The notes: generated by a model from the sequence alone, not told the origin. Positions 22,269-30,843 are shown, numbered from the stretch's first letter. The stretch is 64,000 bases of DNA from Vreelandella neptunia (GCF_022489065.1 NZ_JAKVTW010000001.1:682001-746000); one strand, 5' to 3'. A program made the numbers and translations.

Positions 22269-22286
22269 CCTTACGTTCAGGTAAGG
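22269..22286. promoter_or_regulatory. Weak LiuR-like inverted repeat upstream of livG
   Basis: CCTTACGTTCAGGTAAGG contains 6-bp inverted arms (CCTTAC/GTAAGG). Its central 16 bases match the liuR palindrome at 12 of 16 positions. It lies 68 bp upstream of the livG start. It could bring the transporter under LiuR control, or it could be a site for another regulator. Confidence 0.4.
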
Positions 22287-22353
22287 CAGATGCAGCCGCT
22301 TCTGCCATGTCTGTAAAGATTTAGCACAACAACAATAAGAGGCTTGCCACTCT

Positions 22354-23145
22354 ATGAGTGCAAACGATGTCCTTCAGGGACCTGTCCTCGAAACCCGAGG
22401 GCTGACCAAAGAGTTTCGCGGTTTTACCGCCGTGGACGATGTCAATCTCCAGGTACAGGAAGGGCATATTCACGCGCTGATTGGCCCCAATGGCGCGGGC
22501 AAGACCACCGTTTTCAATCTGCTGACCAAGTTTCTGCCGCCCACTCGTGGCGATATTTTGTACCGCGGTAAGTCGATCACCAGCAAAAAATCTAATGAGA
22601 TTGCTCAACTAGGCTTGGTGCGCTCGTTTCAGATTTCAGCCGTATTTGCCCACATGACCGCACTTGAGAATGTGCGGGTAGCGCTGCAGCGCAAGCTGGG
22701 CACGTCGTTCCACTTCTGGAAATCCGAGAAATCCCTGGATCACCTTAATGAGCGCGCCCTTGAGTTGCTCGAAGAGGTGGGGCTGCGTGAGTACGCCGAT
22801 ACCCTAACGGTAGAAATGCCCTACGGGCGCAAGCGGGCACTGGAACTGGCCACCACGCTGGCACTGGACCCTACCATGATGCTACTTGATGAACCCACCC
22901 AGGGCATGGGCGCTGAAGATGTTGACCGCATCGTGGCGCTGATTAAGCGTGTGTCGCAGGGGCGCACAGTGTTAATGGTGGAGCATAACTTAAGCGTAGT
23001 AAGCCGCCTGTGTGATCGGATCACCGTATTAGCGCGAGGCGCTGTTTTAGCGGAGGGCGATTATCAAAGCGTGTCGCGCAACCCGCTGGTGCGTGAAGCT
23101 TATATGGGCAGCGACGCTGCGGAAGAAGAGGGTGCTCACGTATGA
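22354..23145 (+). CDS. livG: Branched-chain amino acid ABC transporter ATPase LivG-type
   Basis: A 263-residue ABC ATPase of the LivG class, energising a high-affinity amino acid importer at the inner membrane. Walker A is GPNGAGKTT (about residue 47), the Q-loop is VRSFQISAVF, the signature segment is the degenerate MPYGRKRALELATTLA usual for LivG, and Walker B is MMLLDEPTQGM, with the switch His in VEHNL. AGAGG lies 11 bp before the ATG. Its last four bases overlap livF (ATGA). Unusually, the ATPase genes precede the binding protein and permeases. Urea or amide specificity cannot be excluded from sequence alone, but the valine/leucine neighbours favour branched-chain substrates. Confidence 0.9.
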   Translation: MSANDVLQGPVLETRGLTKEFRGFTAVDDVNLQVQEGHIHALIGPNGAGKTTVFNLLTKFLPPTRGDILYRGKSITSKKSNEIAQLGLVRSFQISAVFAHMTALENVRVALQRKLGTSFHFWKSEKSLDHLNERALELLEEVGLREYADTLTVEMPYGRKRALELATTLALDPTMMLLDEPTQGMGAEDVDRIVALIKRVSQGRTVLMVEHNLSVVSRLCDRITVLARGAVLAEGDYQSVSRNPLVREAYMGSDAAEEEGAHV

Positions 23146-23885
23146 ATACTGCTGAAGCCCAGGCACCAGTGCAGAATTCACTAAGCCGGGAAATGTTGCG
23201 AGTAAAAGATTTACACGCGTATTACGGCGAATCGCACATCCTGCATGGCGTGAATTTCGATGTAAAACGCGGCGAACTGGTTACGTTACTAGGTCGCAAC
23301 GGCGCAGGCCGTAGCACCACCTTAAAATCCATTATGAACATGGTAGGGCGGCGTACCGGCTCTATTGTGATTAATGGCAACGAAACACTGCAAATGAAGG
23401 CGCACCATATACCTCGTCTGGGTATTGGCTACTGCCCCGAAGAGCGCGGTATTTTCGCCAGTTTAGATGTGCAGGAGAATCTACTGCTGCCCCCCACAGT
23501 TTCCTCAGGTGGTATGAGCTTAGATGAAATCTACGCCATGTTTCCTAATCTTTATGAGCGGCGTAAAAGCCAGGGCACGCGTCTTTCTGGCGGTGAGCAG
23601 CAGATGCTGGCCATGGCACGCATTTTACGCACCGGTGCGCGCATGCTGTTACTCGATGAAATTACCGAAGGACTTGCGCCGGTTATCGTTCAGAAATTGG
23701 CAGAAGTGTTGGTTCAGCTTAAGGACCTGGGTATGACCATTGTGCTGGTGGAGCAGAACTTCCGCTTTGCAGCACCGTTGGCAGACCGCCACTTCGTGAT
23801 GGATCACGGTCAGATTGTCGAAGAAATCAGCGCCGCGCAGTTGCCATCGCGCCGGGAACATCTCAACTCAATGCTAGGGGTATAA
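23142..23885 (+). CDS. livF: Branched-chain amino acid ABC transporter ATPase LivF-type
   Basis: A 247-residue second ATPase of the importer. The signature LSGGEQQMLAMARIL is canonical, Walker B is MLLLDEITEGLAPV, and the switch-region VEQNF is typical of LivF. Walker A reads GRNGAGRST, with Arg in place of the usual Lys (codon CGT at 23310-23312); the neighbouring residues are intact. The ATPase paired with LivG may therefore have altered activity, although Arg variants do occur among liv-type ATPases. The first 20 residues are a non-conserved extension. Overlap with livG suggests translational coupling. Confidence 0.9.
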   Translation: MNTAEAQAPVQNSLSREMLRVKDLHAYYGESHILHGVNFDVKRGELVTLLGRNGAGRSTTLKSIMNMVGRRTGSIVINGNETLQMKAHHIPRLGIGYCPEERGIFASLDVQENLLLPPTVSSGGMSLDEIYAMFPNLYERRKSQGTRLSGGEQQMLAMARILRTGARMLLLDEITEGLAPVIVQKLAEVLVQLKDLGMTIVLVEQNFRFAAPLADRHFVMDHGQIVEEISAAQLPSRREHLNSMLGV

Positions 23886-24049
23886 CGCACTAATACTATT
23901 TATCTACTACTTACCAAGCATGACTCGCTACTTGTTAAACGCTCTTAATGCCAACGCTATACAGCTCACAAAAACTTAATATTAGTTCGTTTTTCAAGCA
24001 GTAATTAGCTCTTAAAACAGACAACAGAACGTCGTTACACAACAACAAA

Positions 24050-24062
24050 GGCCCAAAGGGCC
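24050..24062 (+). other. Small hairpin just before the livK ribosome site
   Basis: GGCCC-AAA-GGGCC forms a 5-bp GC-only stem directly ahead of the AGGAG of livK. It could influence translation initiation or mark an mRNA 5' end. The 188-bp livF-livK gap otherwise shows no gene. Confidence 0.4.
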
Positions 24063-24073
24063 AGGAGACGAAC

Positions 24074-25297
24074 ATGACTTTTATGAAAAAAACGCTGGCT
24101 GCCAGCATCGCCGTTGCGGCAGCTTCAAGCCTTGCTGTGTCTACTGCTCAGGCGGACATGAGCGATGGTGAAATCCGTATTGGCTATCTCGCTGATATGT
24201 CCGGCACCTACCGTGACTTAGCAGGCCCGGGTGGTGAAGCCGCGCTGGAAATGGCGGTCGAAGATTTTGGCGGCAGCGTTAACGGTAGTCCGATCGTAGT
24301 ATTTAGCGCGGATGACCGTAACAGTGCCGACGTGGGTGCTAACACCGTGCGCGGCTGGATCGATCAGGATAACGTCGATATGGTGGCGGGCTTGGTCGCC
24401 TCCTCCGTGTCGATTGCGGTTACTAAGGTACTTGAAGAGAACAATGGTCTGGGCATCGTCTCCGGCTCTGCAGCCTCTAGCATTACCAATGAACACTGCA
24501 CGCCAAACCATATCCATTGGGTATACGACACCTATCCGCTCGCCAACGGAACCGCTAAAGCGGTAGTCGAGCAGGGCGGCGACAGCTGGTTCATGCTGAC
24601 GGCAGACTACGCTTTCGGTCATGCCCTTGAGGCCGACGTAACCAAAGTCGTGGAAGAGAGCGGCGGTGAAATTGTCGGCGGCGTACGCCACCCGTTCCCA
24701 ACCAATGACTTCTCCTCTTACATCCTTCAGGCGCAAGGCTCTGGTGCGAAAATTATTGGCCTTGCCAACGCAGGTGCTGACACCGTTAATGCCATTACGA
24801 CCGCCAGTCAGTTTGGTATTACCCAATCTGGCCAGCAGCTAGCGGGCCTATTGATTTTCTTGAATGACGTACATGCCTTAGGGTTAGAAGCGACCCAAGG
24901 GCTGCTGCTCACCACCGGCTGGTATTGGGATATGGATGAGCAGTCCCGTGAATGGGCACAGCGTTACTTTGATGAAGTGGGTCGCATGCCCACCATGGTA
25001 CAGGCGGGTATCTACTCCAGCACCATGCACTACCTGAAAGCCGTTGAAGCGGCTGGCACCGACGACCCTGAAACCGTGCGCGCACAAATGGCCGAAATGC
25101 CGGTTGAAGACTTCTTTGCTCGGAACGGTACCATTCGTGAAGATGGCCGTATGATTCACGACATGTACTTGGCCCAGGTAAAAACACCTGAAGAGTCCAC
25201 CGGTGAGTGGGATCTTTACGAAATCCTCAGCACCATTCCCGCCGAAGAAGCCTACCGCCCGCTATCTGAAAGCCAGTGCAAACTGGTGCAGAACTAA
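24074..25297 (+). CDS. livK: Periplasmic branched-chain amino acid-binding protein
   Basis: A 407-residue substrate-binding protein of the type I periplasmic (LivJ/LivK-like) fold. The N-terminus MTFMKKTLAASIAVAAASSLAVSTAQA is a Sec signal with probable cleavage after AQA. The mature part opens with EIRIGYLADMSGTYRDLAGPGG, the ligand-binding strand of the family, and contains GLVASSVSIAVTKVLEE and FMLTADYAFGHALEADV. AGGAGA sits 5 bp from the ATG. Proteins of this subgroup also bind amides or aromatic acids, so the ligand is assigned from the leucine/valine neighbours. Confidence 0.88.
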   Translation: MTFMKKTLAASIAVAAASSLAVSTAQADMSDGEIRIGYLADMSGTYRDLAGPGGEAALEMAVEDFGGSVNGSPIVVFSADDRNSADVGANTVRGWIDQDNVDMVAGLVASSVSIAVTKVLEENNGLGIVSGSAASSITNEHCTPNHIHWVYDTYPLANGTAKAVVEQGGDSWFMLTADYAFGHALEADVTKVVEESGGEIVGGVRHPFPTNDFSSYILQAQGSGAKIIGLANAGADTVNAITTASQFGITQSGQQLAGLLIFLNDVHALGLEATQGLLLTTGWYWDMDEQSREWAQRYFDEVGRMPTMVQAGIYSSTMHYLKAVEAAGTDDPETVRAQMAEMPVEDFFARNGTIREDGRMIHDMYLAQVKTPEESTGEWDLYEILSTIPAEEAYRPLSESQCKLVQN

Positions 25298-25338
25298 TTT
25301 TTGAACCAGATAGCAAGTGCAAGAGACGTGTAGAACCG

Positions 25339-25361
25339 GTTGGCGGCAAGTTGCCGCCAAC
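25339..25361 (+). other. Intergenic hairpin between livK and livH
   Basis: An 11-bp inverted repeat (GTTGGCGGCAA / TTGCCGCCAAC) is centred on one base, giving an 8-9 bp GC-rich stem. There is no following T-run. Such hairpins after binding-protein genes usually protect the upstream mRNA so that the binding protein is made in excess over the permeases. Confidence 0.65.
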
Positions 25362-25387
25362 TGTTTGACGGCGAGGAGAGTCGCGTT

Positions 25388-26275
25388 ATGACGATGATAT
25401 TCGGCGTGCCATTGGCCGTCTTCATGGGGCAGCTAACGCTGGGCCTGGTGAATGGGGCCTTTTACGCACTGCTTAGCCTGGGCCTGGCGGTCATCTTCGG
25501 CCTGTTGAAGATCGTCAACTTTGCCCACGGGGCGCAATACATGCTGGGGGCCTTCGCCGCACTGTTAGGCTTTCGTTATTTAGGTATCAACTACTGGCTG
25601 GCGCTGTTTCTGGTGCCGCTGGTGGTTGGCGCTTTTGGCGTTCTTCTAGAGCGCTTCTTACTGCGTCGCATTGCTCATTTAGATCATCTCTATGGGCTAC
25701 TGCTGACGTTTGGGCTGGCGCTGATTTTCGAAGGCACGCTGGTCAACTTCTTCGGTGTTTCCGGCGCGCGCTATGCAACGCCTGAGATCCTCCAGGGTGG
25801 CTTGAACCTTGGCTTTATGTTCCTGCCCACTTACCGCGCCTGGGTGCTGGTGGCGGCGCTGGCGATGTGTCTGTTTACCTGGTTTATGATCGAGCGGACG
25901 CGGCTGGGAGCCTACCTGCGTGCGGGCACTGAAAACTCGCAGTTAATGCAGGCCTTTGGTGTCAACGTACCGCTGCTGATCACCCTCACTTATGGCTTCG
26001 GTGTTGGCCTGGCAGCATTTGCCGGTGTGCTGGCAGCGCCGCTCTATCCAGTATCGCCGACCATGGGCTCCAGCCTACTGATTGTGGTGTTTGCGGTAGT
26101 GGTGATCGGCGGGATGGGCTCGATTCTAGGTGCCATTATTACCGGTCTTGCCATGGGGATCATCGAAGGCTTAACCAAAGTGTACTACCCAGAGGCCTCT
26201 AATACGGTGATTTTCCTCGTCATGATCCTCGTGCTCATGTTGCGCCCAGTCGGGCTGTTCGGTAAGGAGGCATAG
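25388..26275 (+). CDS. livH: Branched-chain amino acid ABC transporter permease LivH-type
   Basis: A 295-residue inner-membrane permease with about eight hydrophobic segments. Family marks are the N-terminal GLVNGAFYALLSLGLAVIFGLLKIVNFAHG and the late VVIGGMGSILGAIITGLAMGIIEGL that contacts the ATPase. The open frame starts at 25340, inside the livK-livH hairpin, but the ATG at 25388 with GAGGAGAG 7 bp upstream is the natural start. The stop is 1 bp before the livM start, so the two permeases are made together. Confidence 0.92.
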   Translation: MTMIFGVPLAVFMGQLTLGLVNGAFYALLSLGLAVIFGLLKIVNFAHGAQYMLGAFAALLGFRYLGINYWLALFLVPLVVGAFGVLLERFLLRRIAHLDHLYGLLLTFGLALIFEGTLVNFFGVSGARYATPEILQGGLNLGFMFLPTYRAWVLVAALAMCLFTWFMIERTRLGAYLRAGTENSQLMQAFGVNVPLLITLTYGFGVGLAAFAGVLAAPLYPVSPTMGSSLLIVVFAVVVIGGMGSILGAIITGLAMGIIEGLTKVYYPEASNTVIFLVMILVLMLRPVGLFGKEA

Positions 26276-26276
26276 C

Positions 26277-27269
26277 ATGGCAGAATCACAAACAATGACC
26301 GCGCCATCGGTGGTGCTTGAACGCCAGAAGCGAGCGAAGTTTCGCCGTAACATGTTCTATTTGGCGCTAATAGTGGCGGGGCTGGTGGCACCATTTTTAG
26401 CCTATCCCGTGTTTTTAATGAAAGTGCTCTGTTTTGCGCTGTTTGCCTGTGCCTTTAACCTGCTACTGGGCTATGCGGGGCTGTTGTCATTCGGCCATGC
26501 GGCGTTCCTGGCCACCGGCGGCTACGTAACCGGTTATCTGTTGGCGAGCTATCCAGGGTTGACGCCTGAGCTAGGCATTATTGCGGGTACTTTACTGGCC
26601 ACGCTGCTTGGGGTGGTGTTTGGGGTGCTCTCTATTCGTCGTCAGGGCATCTATTTTGCCATGGTGACCTTGGCGATCGCCCAGCTGGTGTACTTCATGT
26701 TTGTTCAGGCACCTTTTACCGGTGGTGAAGATGGTTTGCACGGCGTGCCGCGTGGCGAACTGTTTGGGCTTATCAGCCTGAGCAGCAATCTAGCGATGTA
26801 CTACTTTGTGTTTGCGATCTTCATCTTTGGCTTCGCGCTTATTCAGCGCACGGTGCATTCACCGTTCGGCCAAGTGCTAAAAGCGATTCGTGAAAATGAG
26901 CCCCGTGCGGTGTCGCTAGGCTACAACGTTGATGCCTACAAGCTGGTGGCGTTTGTGATCTCTGCAGGCTTGGCAGGGCTTGCCGGCTCCACCAAAACCG
27001 TCGTATTCCAGCTAGCCTCACTGACCGATGCGCACTGGCATATGTCCGGAGAGGTAATTTTGATGACCCTGCTGGGCGGCGTGGGTACTTTACTGGGTCC
27101 TTTAATGGGCGCAGGTATTGTGGTCAGCCTTCAGCATATTTTGGCGCAATCACCGCTGGGTAACTGGGTGAGCGTGATTTTGGGCATAATCTTTGTGATC
27201 TGTGTTCTCAGCTTCCGCAGCGGGATCATTGGTGAACTGGACAAGATGTACCGCAAAAACTTTAAGTAA
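26277..27269 (+). CDS. livM: Branched-chain amino acid ABC transporter permease LivM-type
   Basis: A 330-residue partner permease with about nine membrane segments. Conserved parts are FALFACAFNLLLGYAGLLSFGHAAFLATGGYVTGYL near the N-terminus, GIYFAMVTLAIAQLVYFMF, IRENEPRAVSLGYNV (the cytoplasmic coupling loop) and TLLGGVGTLLGPLMGAG. The first 30 residues form a soluble lead. It is the last gene of the livGFKHM transcript, followed 55 bp later by a strong terminator. Confidence 0.92.
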   Translation: MAESQTMTAPSVVLERQKRAKFRRNMFYLALIVAGLVAPFLAYPVFLMKVLCFALFACAFNLLLGYAGLLSFGHAAFLATGGYVTGYLLASYPGLTPELGIIAGTLLATLLGVVFGVLSIRRQGIYFAMVTLAIAQLVYFMFVQAPFTGGEDGLHGVPRGELFGLISLSSNLAMYYFVFAIFIFGFALIQRTVHSPFGQVLKAIRENEPRAVSLGYNVDAYKLVAFVISAGLAGLAGSTKTVVFQLASLTDAHWHMSGEVILMTLLGGVGTLLGPLMGAGIVVSLQHILAQSPLGNWVSVILGIIFVICVLSFRSGIIGELDKMYRKNFK

Positions 27270-27302
27270 CTCCTTTGCGAACTACTGCACTCTCTCTGTC
27301 CC

Positions 27303-27316
27303 GTACTTATAAGTAC
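27303..27316. repeat. 14-bp perfect palindrome after livM
   Basis: GTACTTATAAGTAC lies between the livM stop and the terminator hairpin. It may be part of the termination structure or a chance AT-rich palindrome; no gene starts next to it. Confidence 0.3.
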
Positions 27317-27324
27317 TTCCTGTT

Positions 27325-27349
27325 GGGCGCCGGTTGGCGCCCTTTTTTT
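27325..27349 (+). terminator. Rho-independent terminator of the liv operon
   Basis: The stem GGGCGCC / GGCGCCC with a GGTT loop is followed by seven T residues. This is a textbook intrinsic terminator, placed 55 bp after the livM stop. Confidence 0.93.
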
Positions 27350-27437
27350 ATTATCCGTTTTTCAACGCAAAAGTTGAGCGCCTACACCTAAGGTCGCAAA
27401 CGCGAGCATGTTGCTTGTGGGCGGGTAAATGGATAAG

Positions 27438-27453
27438 TTAACGTTAACGTCAA
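27438..27453. promoter_or_regulatory. Probable LiuR operator before the valine genes
   Basis: TTAACGTTAACGTCAA matches the perfect palindrome upstream of liuR at 14 of 16 positions and keeps the ACGTTAACGT core. It ends 46 bp before the start codon of the acyl-CoA dehydrogenase at 27500, a good position for transcriptional control. Confidence 0.68.
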
Positions 27454-27499
27454 TTATAACGACAACAGCAGTGCGCACGCGCATTCGCGGAGATACGCC

Positions 27500-28654
27500 A
27501 TGAATTTTGAACTCAATGAAGATCAGGTCGCCTTTGCCGATATGGCGCGGGCGTTTGCCCAAAACGAGCTAGAGCCCCATGCGGCCGAGTGGGATCAAAC
27601 CTCGTTCTTTCCGGTTGATGTGATTCGTAAAGCAGGCGAGCTGGGGTTCTGCTCACTCTATGCGCCAGAAAGCGTAGGCGGGCTAGGGCTTTCGCGCCTG
27701 GACGCCAGCATTATTTTTGAACAGCTCTCCATGGGCTGCACCTCAACCACCGCGTATCTGACCATTCACAACATGGTCACCTGGATGCTGGCGGATTTCG
27801 GCATGCCGGAAGTGGTAGAGCAGTGGGGCGAAAAGCTAGCGACGGGCGAGCTGCTGGGCTCTTACTGTTTGACCGAGCCCAACGCCGGTTCAGACGCCGC
27901 TTCACTGAAAACCACCGCTAAACGCGATGGCGATCATTACGTACTGAACGGCAGCAAGATGTTTATCTCCGGCGCCGGTAGTACTGATTTTCTGGTGGTG
28001 ATGGCGCGCACCGGCGGCGAGGGCGCCAAAGGCGTTTCCGCGTTTGCCGTAGATGCCAACAGCGATGGCATCAGCTACGGGCGCAAAGAGGAGAAAATGG
28101 GTTGGAACAGCCAGCCTACGCGCATGATCACTTTCGAAGAGGTACGGGTGCCCGCTAATCATCTGCTCGGTAACGAAGGCGACGGCTTCAAAATTGCCAT
28201 GAAGGGCCTGGATGGTGGACGGATTAACATTGCCACTTGTTCAATCGGTACTGCCCAGCAGGCGATCAATAAAGCGCGTGAGTACATGCTTGAGCGCAAA
28301 CAGTTCGGCAAGCGCTTAGCTGAGTTTCAGGCGCTGCAGTTCCGCTTGGCCGATATGGTCACTGAGCTGGTCGCCGCACGACAGTTAGTGCGCATGGCCG
28401 CCGTTAAGTTGGATGCAGGTCACGCCGATGCTACGACCTACTGTGCCATGGCCAAGCGCTTTGCTACCGATGTGGGATTCAAAGTATGCGATGAAGCGCT
28501 GCAGTTATACGGCGGCAACGGTTATATCAAGGAGTACCCTATGGAGCGCTACGTGCGCGATACCCGGGTACACCGTATTCTGGAAGGCACTAATGAAATC
28601 ATGCGCCTGATCATCTCCCGTCGGGTATTGGCTGAAGGTGCCACTGAGCTGTAG
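27500..28654 (+). CDS. Acyl-CoA dehydrogenase, probable isobutyryl-CoA dehydrogenase
   Basis: A 384-residue FAD-dependent dehydrogenase. Motifs are SYCLTEPNAGSDAASLKTTA, KMFISGAGSTDFLVVMART, LYGGNGYIKEYPMERYVRDTRVHRILEGTNEIMRL. The catalytic Glu is the C-terminal one in LEGTNEI, as in short-chain and isobutyryl-CoA dehydrogenases and unlike LiuA. Followed by a 3-hydroxyisobutyryl-CoA hydrolase and mmsB, it most likely oxidises isobutyryl-CoA to methacrylyl-CoA in valine catabolism. GGAG lies 8 bp from the ATG. The enoyl-CoA hydratase step and mmsA are not in this cluster. Confidence 0.88.
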   Translation: MNFELNEDQVAFADMARAFAQNELEPHAAEWDQTSFFPVDVIRKAGELGFCSLYAPESVGGLGLSRLDASIIFEQLSMGCTSTTAYLTIHNMVTWMLADFGMPEVVEQWGEKLATGELLGSYCLTEPNAGSDAASLKTTAKRDGDHYVLNGSKMFISGAGSTDFLVVMARTGGEGAKGVSAFAVDANSDGISYGRKEEKMGWNSQPTRMITFEEVRVPANHLLGNEGDGFKIAMKGLDGGRINIATCSIGTAQQAINKAREYMLERKQFGKRLAEFQALQFRLADMVTELVAARQLVRMAAVKLDAGHADATTYCAMAKRFATDVGFKVCDEALQLYGGNGYIKEYPMERYVRDTRVHRILEGTNEIMRLIISRRVLAEGATEL

Positions 28655-28690
28655 CGGGGTAAATATGATCGTCACGGATAAGGAATGCCA

Positions 28691-29806
28691 ATGAGTAGCG
28701 TACTGTTTACCGAACACCCTACTGGCGATGGCCATGTAATTGCCGAGATTAAGCTCAACGCTGAGCGCTCGCTTAATGCGCTAACGCTTGAGATGTGCGA
28801 AGAGATGTTGCCTCGTTTGCATGGTTGGGCAACCGACGAGCGGGTAGTGGCGATACTGCTGGATAGCGCAGGCGAGAAAGCGTTTTGTGCCGGAGGGGAT
28901 GTCGTAAACCTCTACAAAGCGATTACCGGCCAGGGCGACCCCAGCTTTCCTGAGCGCTTTTTCGAGACCGAATATCGGCTCGATTATCTCCTCCATACCT
29001 ACCCCAAACCAGTGATTTGCTGGGGTAATGGCATTGTGATGGGCGGTGGCATGGGGCTATTAAGTGCCAGCAGCCATCGTGTAGTAACCGAAACCTCCCG
29101 TTTAGCAATGCCAGAGGTCACTATCGGTCTTTATCCGGATGTGGGTGCCAGCTGGTTTTTGAATCGGCTCTCCAACGGTATAGGGCGCTTTTTGGCCATG
29201 ACCGGCTGCCAAATCAACGCACCGGATGCAGTTCACCTTGGCTTGGCTGACCGCTGTATCGCCAGCCACCACCGTGACTCCATGCTGCAGCAGCTAACCG
29301 AAGCCCGTTGGGGGAAAGGCGAGGATACCGATGCTAATGGCGTGGTTAATCGCATTATGCGTGAGCTTGAGCAAACTTCGCAGCCGGTATTTGCCGAACT
29401 GGATGCGCCGGTTTACCAGCACTCTCCGCTAATTCGCGAGCTTATGGATCACGACAGCGTTGAGCAAATTATCGAGGCCATTGCGGCGGTCAAAAGTGAC
29501 AATAAATGGTTCAGCAAAGCACAGCAAACGCTTGCTCACGGAAGCCCGGTCTCCGTTAAATTAATTGATGAGCAGCTCAAACGCGCCAAGTACATGTCAC
29601 TGGCGGAAGTGTTCCAATCCGAAATGGCGCTTTCGGTACAGTGCTGCCGTCACCGTGAGTTTCCCGAAGGCGTGCGCGCGCTGTTGGTTGATAAAGATGG
29701 CCAACCGGCGTGGACTTACCCGGAGGTAGCTTTGGTAGAACAAAGCTTTATTGATGAACTGCTAGGCTCGCCGTGGGATAAGAACCCTCTGGCTGATCTA
29801 GGCTAA
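28691..29806 (+). CDS. 3-hydroxyisobutyryl-CoA hydrolase
   Basis: Crotonase-fold thioesterase of 371 residues that releases 3-hydroxyisobutyrate from its CoA ester in valine breakdown. HIBCH-type motifs are clear: KAFCAGGDVVNLYKA, CWGNGIVMGGGMGLLSASSHRVVTE and MPEVTIGLYPDVGASWFLNRL, with the long C-terminal region that separates these enzymes from hydratases. Two ATGs lie close together (28685, 28691). AAGGA abuts the first, so the second, 6 bp away, is the better start. It lies 36 bp after the dehydrogenase gene. Confidence 0.9.
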   Translation: MSSVLFTEHPTGDGHVIAEIKLNAERSLNALTLEMCEEMLPRLHGWATDERVVAILLDSAGEKAFCAGGDVVNLYKAITGQGDPSFPERFFETEYRLDYLLHTYPKPVICWGNGIVMGGGMGLLSASSHRVVTETSRLAMPEVTIGLYPDVGASWFLNRLSNGIGRFLAMTGCQINAPDAVHLGLADRCIASHHRDSMLQQLTEARWGKGEDTDANGVVNRIMRELEQTSQPVFAELDAPVYQHSPLIRELMDHDSVEQIIEAIAAVKSDNKWFSKAQQTLAHGSPVSVKLIDEQLKRAKYMSLAEVFQSEMALSVQCCRHREFPEGVRALLVDKDGQPAWTYPEVALVEQSFIDELLGSPWDKNPLADLG

Positions 29807-29856
29807 CGAGAAGACCTAGATTTAACCTTCGTACACAAATAATAAGGACAAAAGAG

Positions 29857-30750
29857 ATGACAACTGTCGCGTTTATCGGTTTAGGCAATATGGGTGGTCC
29901 GATGGCTGCCAACCTGGCAAAAGCAGGCTTTAACGTGCGCGCCTTTGATCTTTCTGAAGACGCACTAGAGACCGCCGAAGCCAACGGCTGCGAAGTGGCT
30001 TTCTCGGCTCAAGAGGCCGCCACCGGTGCAGATTTCGTAATCTCCATGCTGCCCGCAGGCAAGCATGTTCGCGGACTGTATGTAGAGGGTGATACCCCGC
30101 TGTTCGAAGTGATCAAGCAGAGCGCGCTGGTGATCGACTGCTCTACCATCGATGCCGATACCGCCCGTAGCGTCGCCGCTGAAGGCGAGCAGCTGGGTAT
30201 TGGCTTTGTCGATGCGCCGGTTTCCGGCGGAGTGGGTGGCGCGCAAGCAGGCACGCTGACGTTTATCGTAGGCGGCTCAGAAGCTCAATTCGAACAGGCC
30301 AAGTTAGTGCTGGACGTAATGGGTAAAAACATCTTCCACGCCGGTGACCATGGCGCGGGGCAGGTGGCCAAGGTGTGCAACAACATGCTGCTATCCATCT
30401 TAATGGCAGGCACCTGTGAAGCAATCAATATGGGCGTTAAGAACGGCCTTGATCCCGCGGTGCTTTCGGAAATCATGAAGCAGAGTTCTGGCGGCAATTG
30501 GGCACTCAATGTTTACAATCCCTACCCAGGCGTCATGGAAAATGCACCGGCGTCTAAAAACTATCAAGGCGGTTTCCAGGTAGACCTGATGATCAAGGAT
30601 CTGGGGCTAGCCATGGATGTCAGCCAACAAAGCGCCTCCGCCGTGCCCATGGGCTCCGCCGCCCGCTCACTGTTCACCCTGCACAAAGCCAAAGGCAACG
30701 GCAAGCTCGACTTCTCCAGCCTGATGAAGCTATATCAAGATGAAGCGTAA
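29857..30750 (+). CDS. mmsB: 3-hydroxyisobutyrate dehydrogenase
   Basis: A 297-residue NAD-dependent beta-hydroxyacid dehydrogenase that converts 3-hydroxyisobutyrate to methylmalonate semialdehyde. The Rossmann start FIGLGNMGGPMAANLAKAG, the substrate motif DAPVSGGVGGAQAGTL and the catalytic-lysine segment AKVCNNMLLSI are all present, as is the C-terminal LMIKDLGLAMD. AAGGAC precedes the ATG. It completes a three-gene valine run. The next enzyme, mmsA, is not in the window. Confidence 0.93.
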   Translation: MTTVAFIGLGNMGGPMAANLAKAGFNVRAFDLSEDALETAEANGCEVAFSAQEAATGADFVISMLPAGKHVRGLYVEGDTPLFEVIKQSALVIDCSTIDADTARSVAAEGEQLGIGFVDAPVSGGVGGAQAGTLTFIVGGSEAQFEQAKLVLDVMGKNIFHAGDHGAGQVAKVCNNMLLSILMAGTCEAINMGVKNGLDPAVLSEIMKQSSGGNWALNVYNPYPGVMENAPASKNYQGGFQVDLMIKDLGLAMDVSQQSASAVPMGSAARSLFTLHKAKGNGKLDFSSLMKLYQDEA

Positions 30751-30772
30751 GAAGTAAGAGGATAGGGGGTGT

Positions 30773-30843
30773 AGCGCGCGGTAACGAATGTCGCGAGGAA
30801 CGAGCGATATGAGGCACCCGCGATGGGCGGCAAAGCCTCCCCC
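30773..30843. repeat. Intergenic repeat, copy 1 (upstream of the GST gene)
   Basis: About 70 bp sharing a common plan with 31613-31684: a GGTAACGA box, a CG-GAGGA box, a GAGGC box and a closing imperfect inverted repeat around GGGCGGCAAAGCC. By eye the two copies agree at roughly two-thirds of positions. They flank the GST gene on both sides. Confidence 0.55.

Larger units (their letters stand above)
22002..22353. promoter_or_regulatory. Divergent regulatory region between liuR and livG
   Basis: This 352-bp non-coding stretch separates liuR (minus) from the liv transporter (plus). It holds the perfect palindrome at 22103-22118 and a weaker related inverted repeat at 22269-22286, listed separately. 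GAGAGAAC precedes liuR, and AGAGG at 22338-22342 precedes livG. I could not assign -35/-10 boxes with confidence for either direction. No short gene is evident here. Confidence 0.75.
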
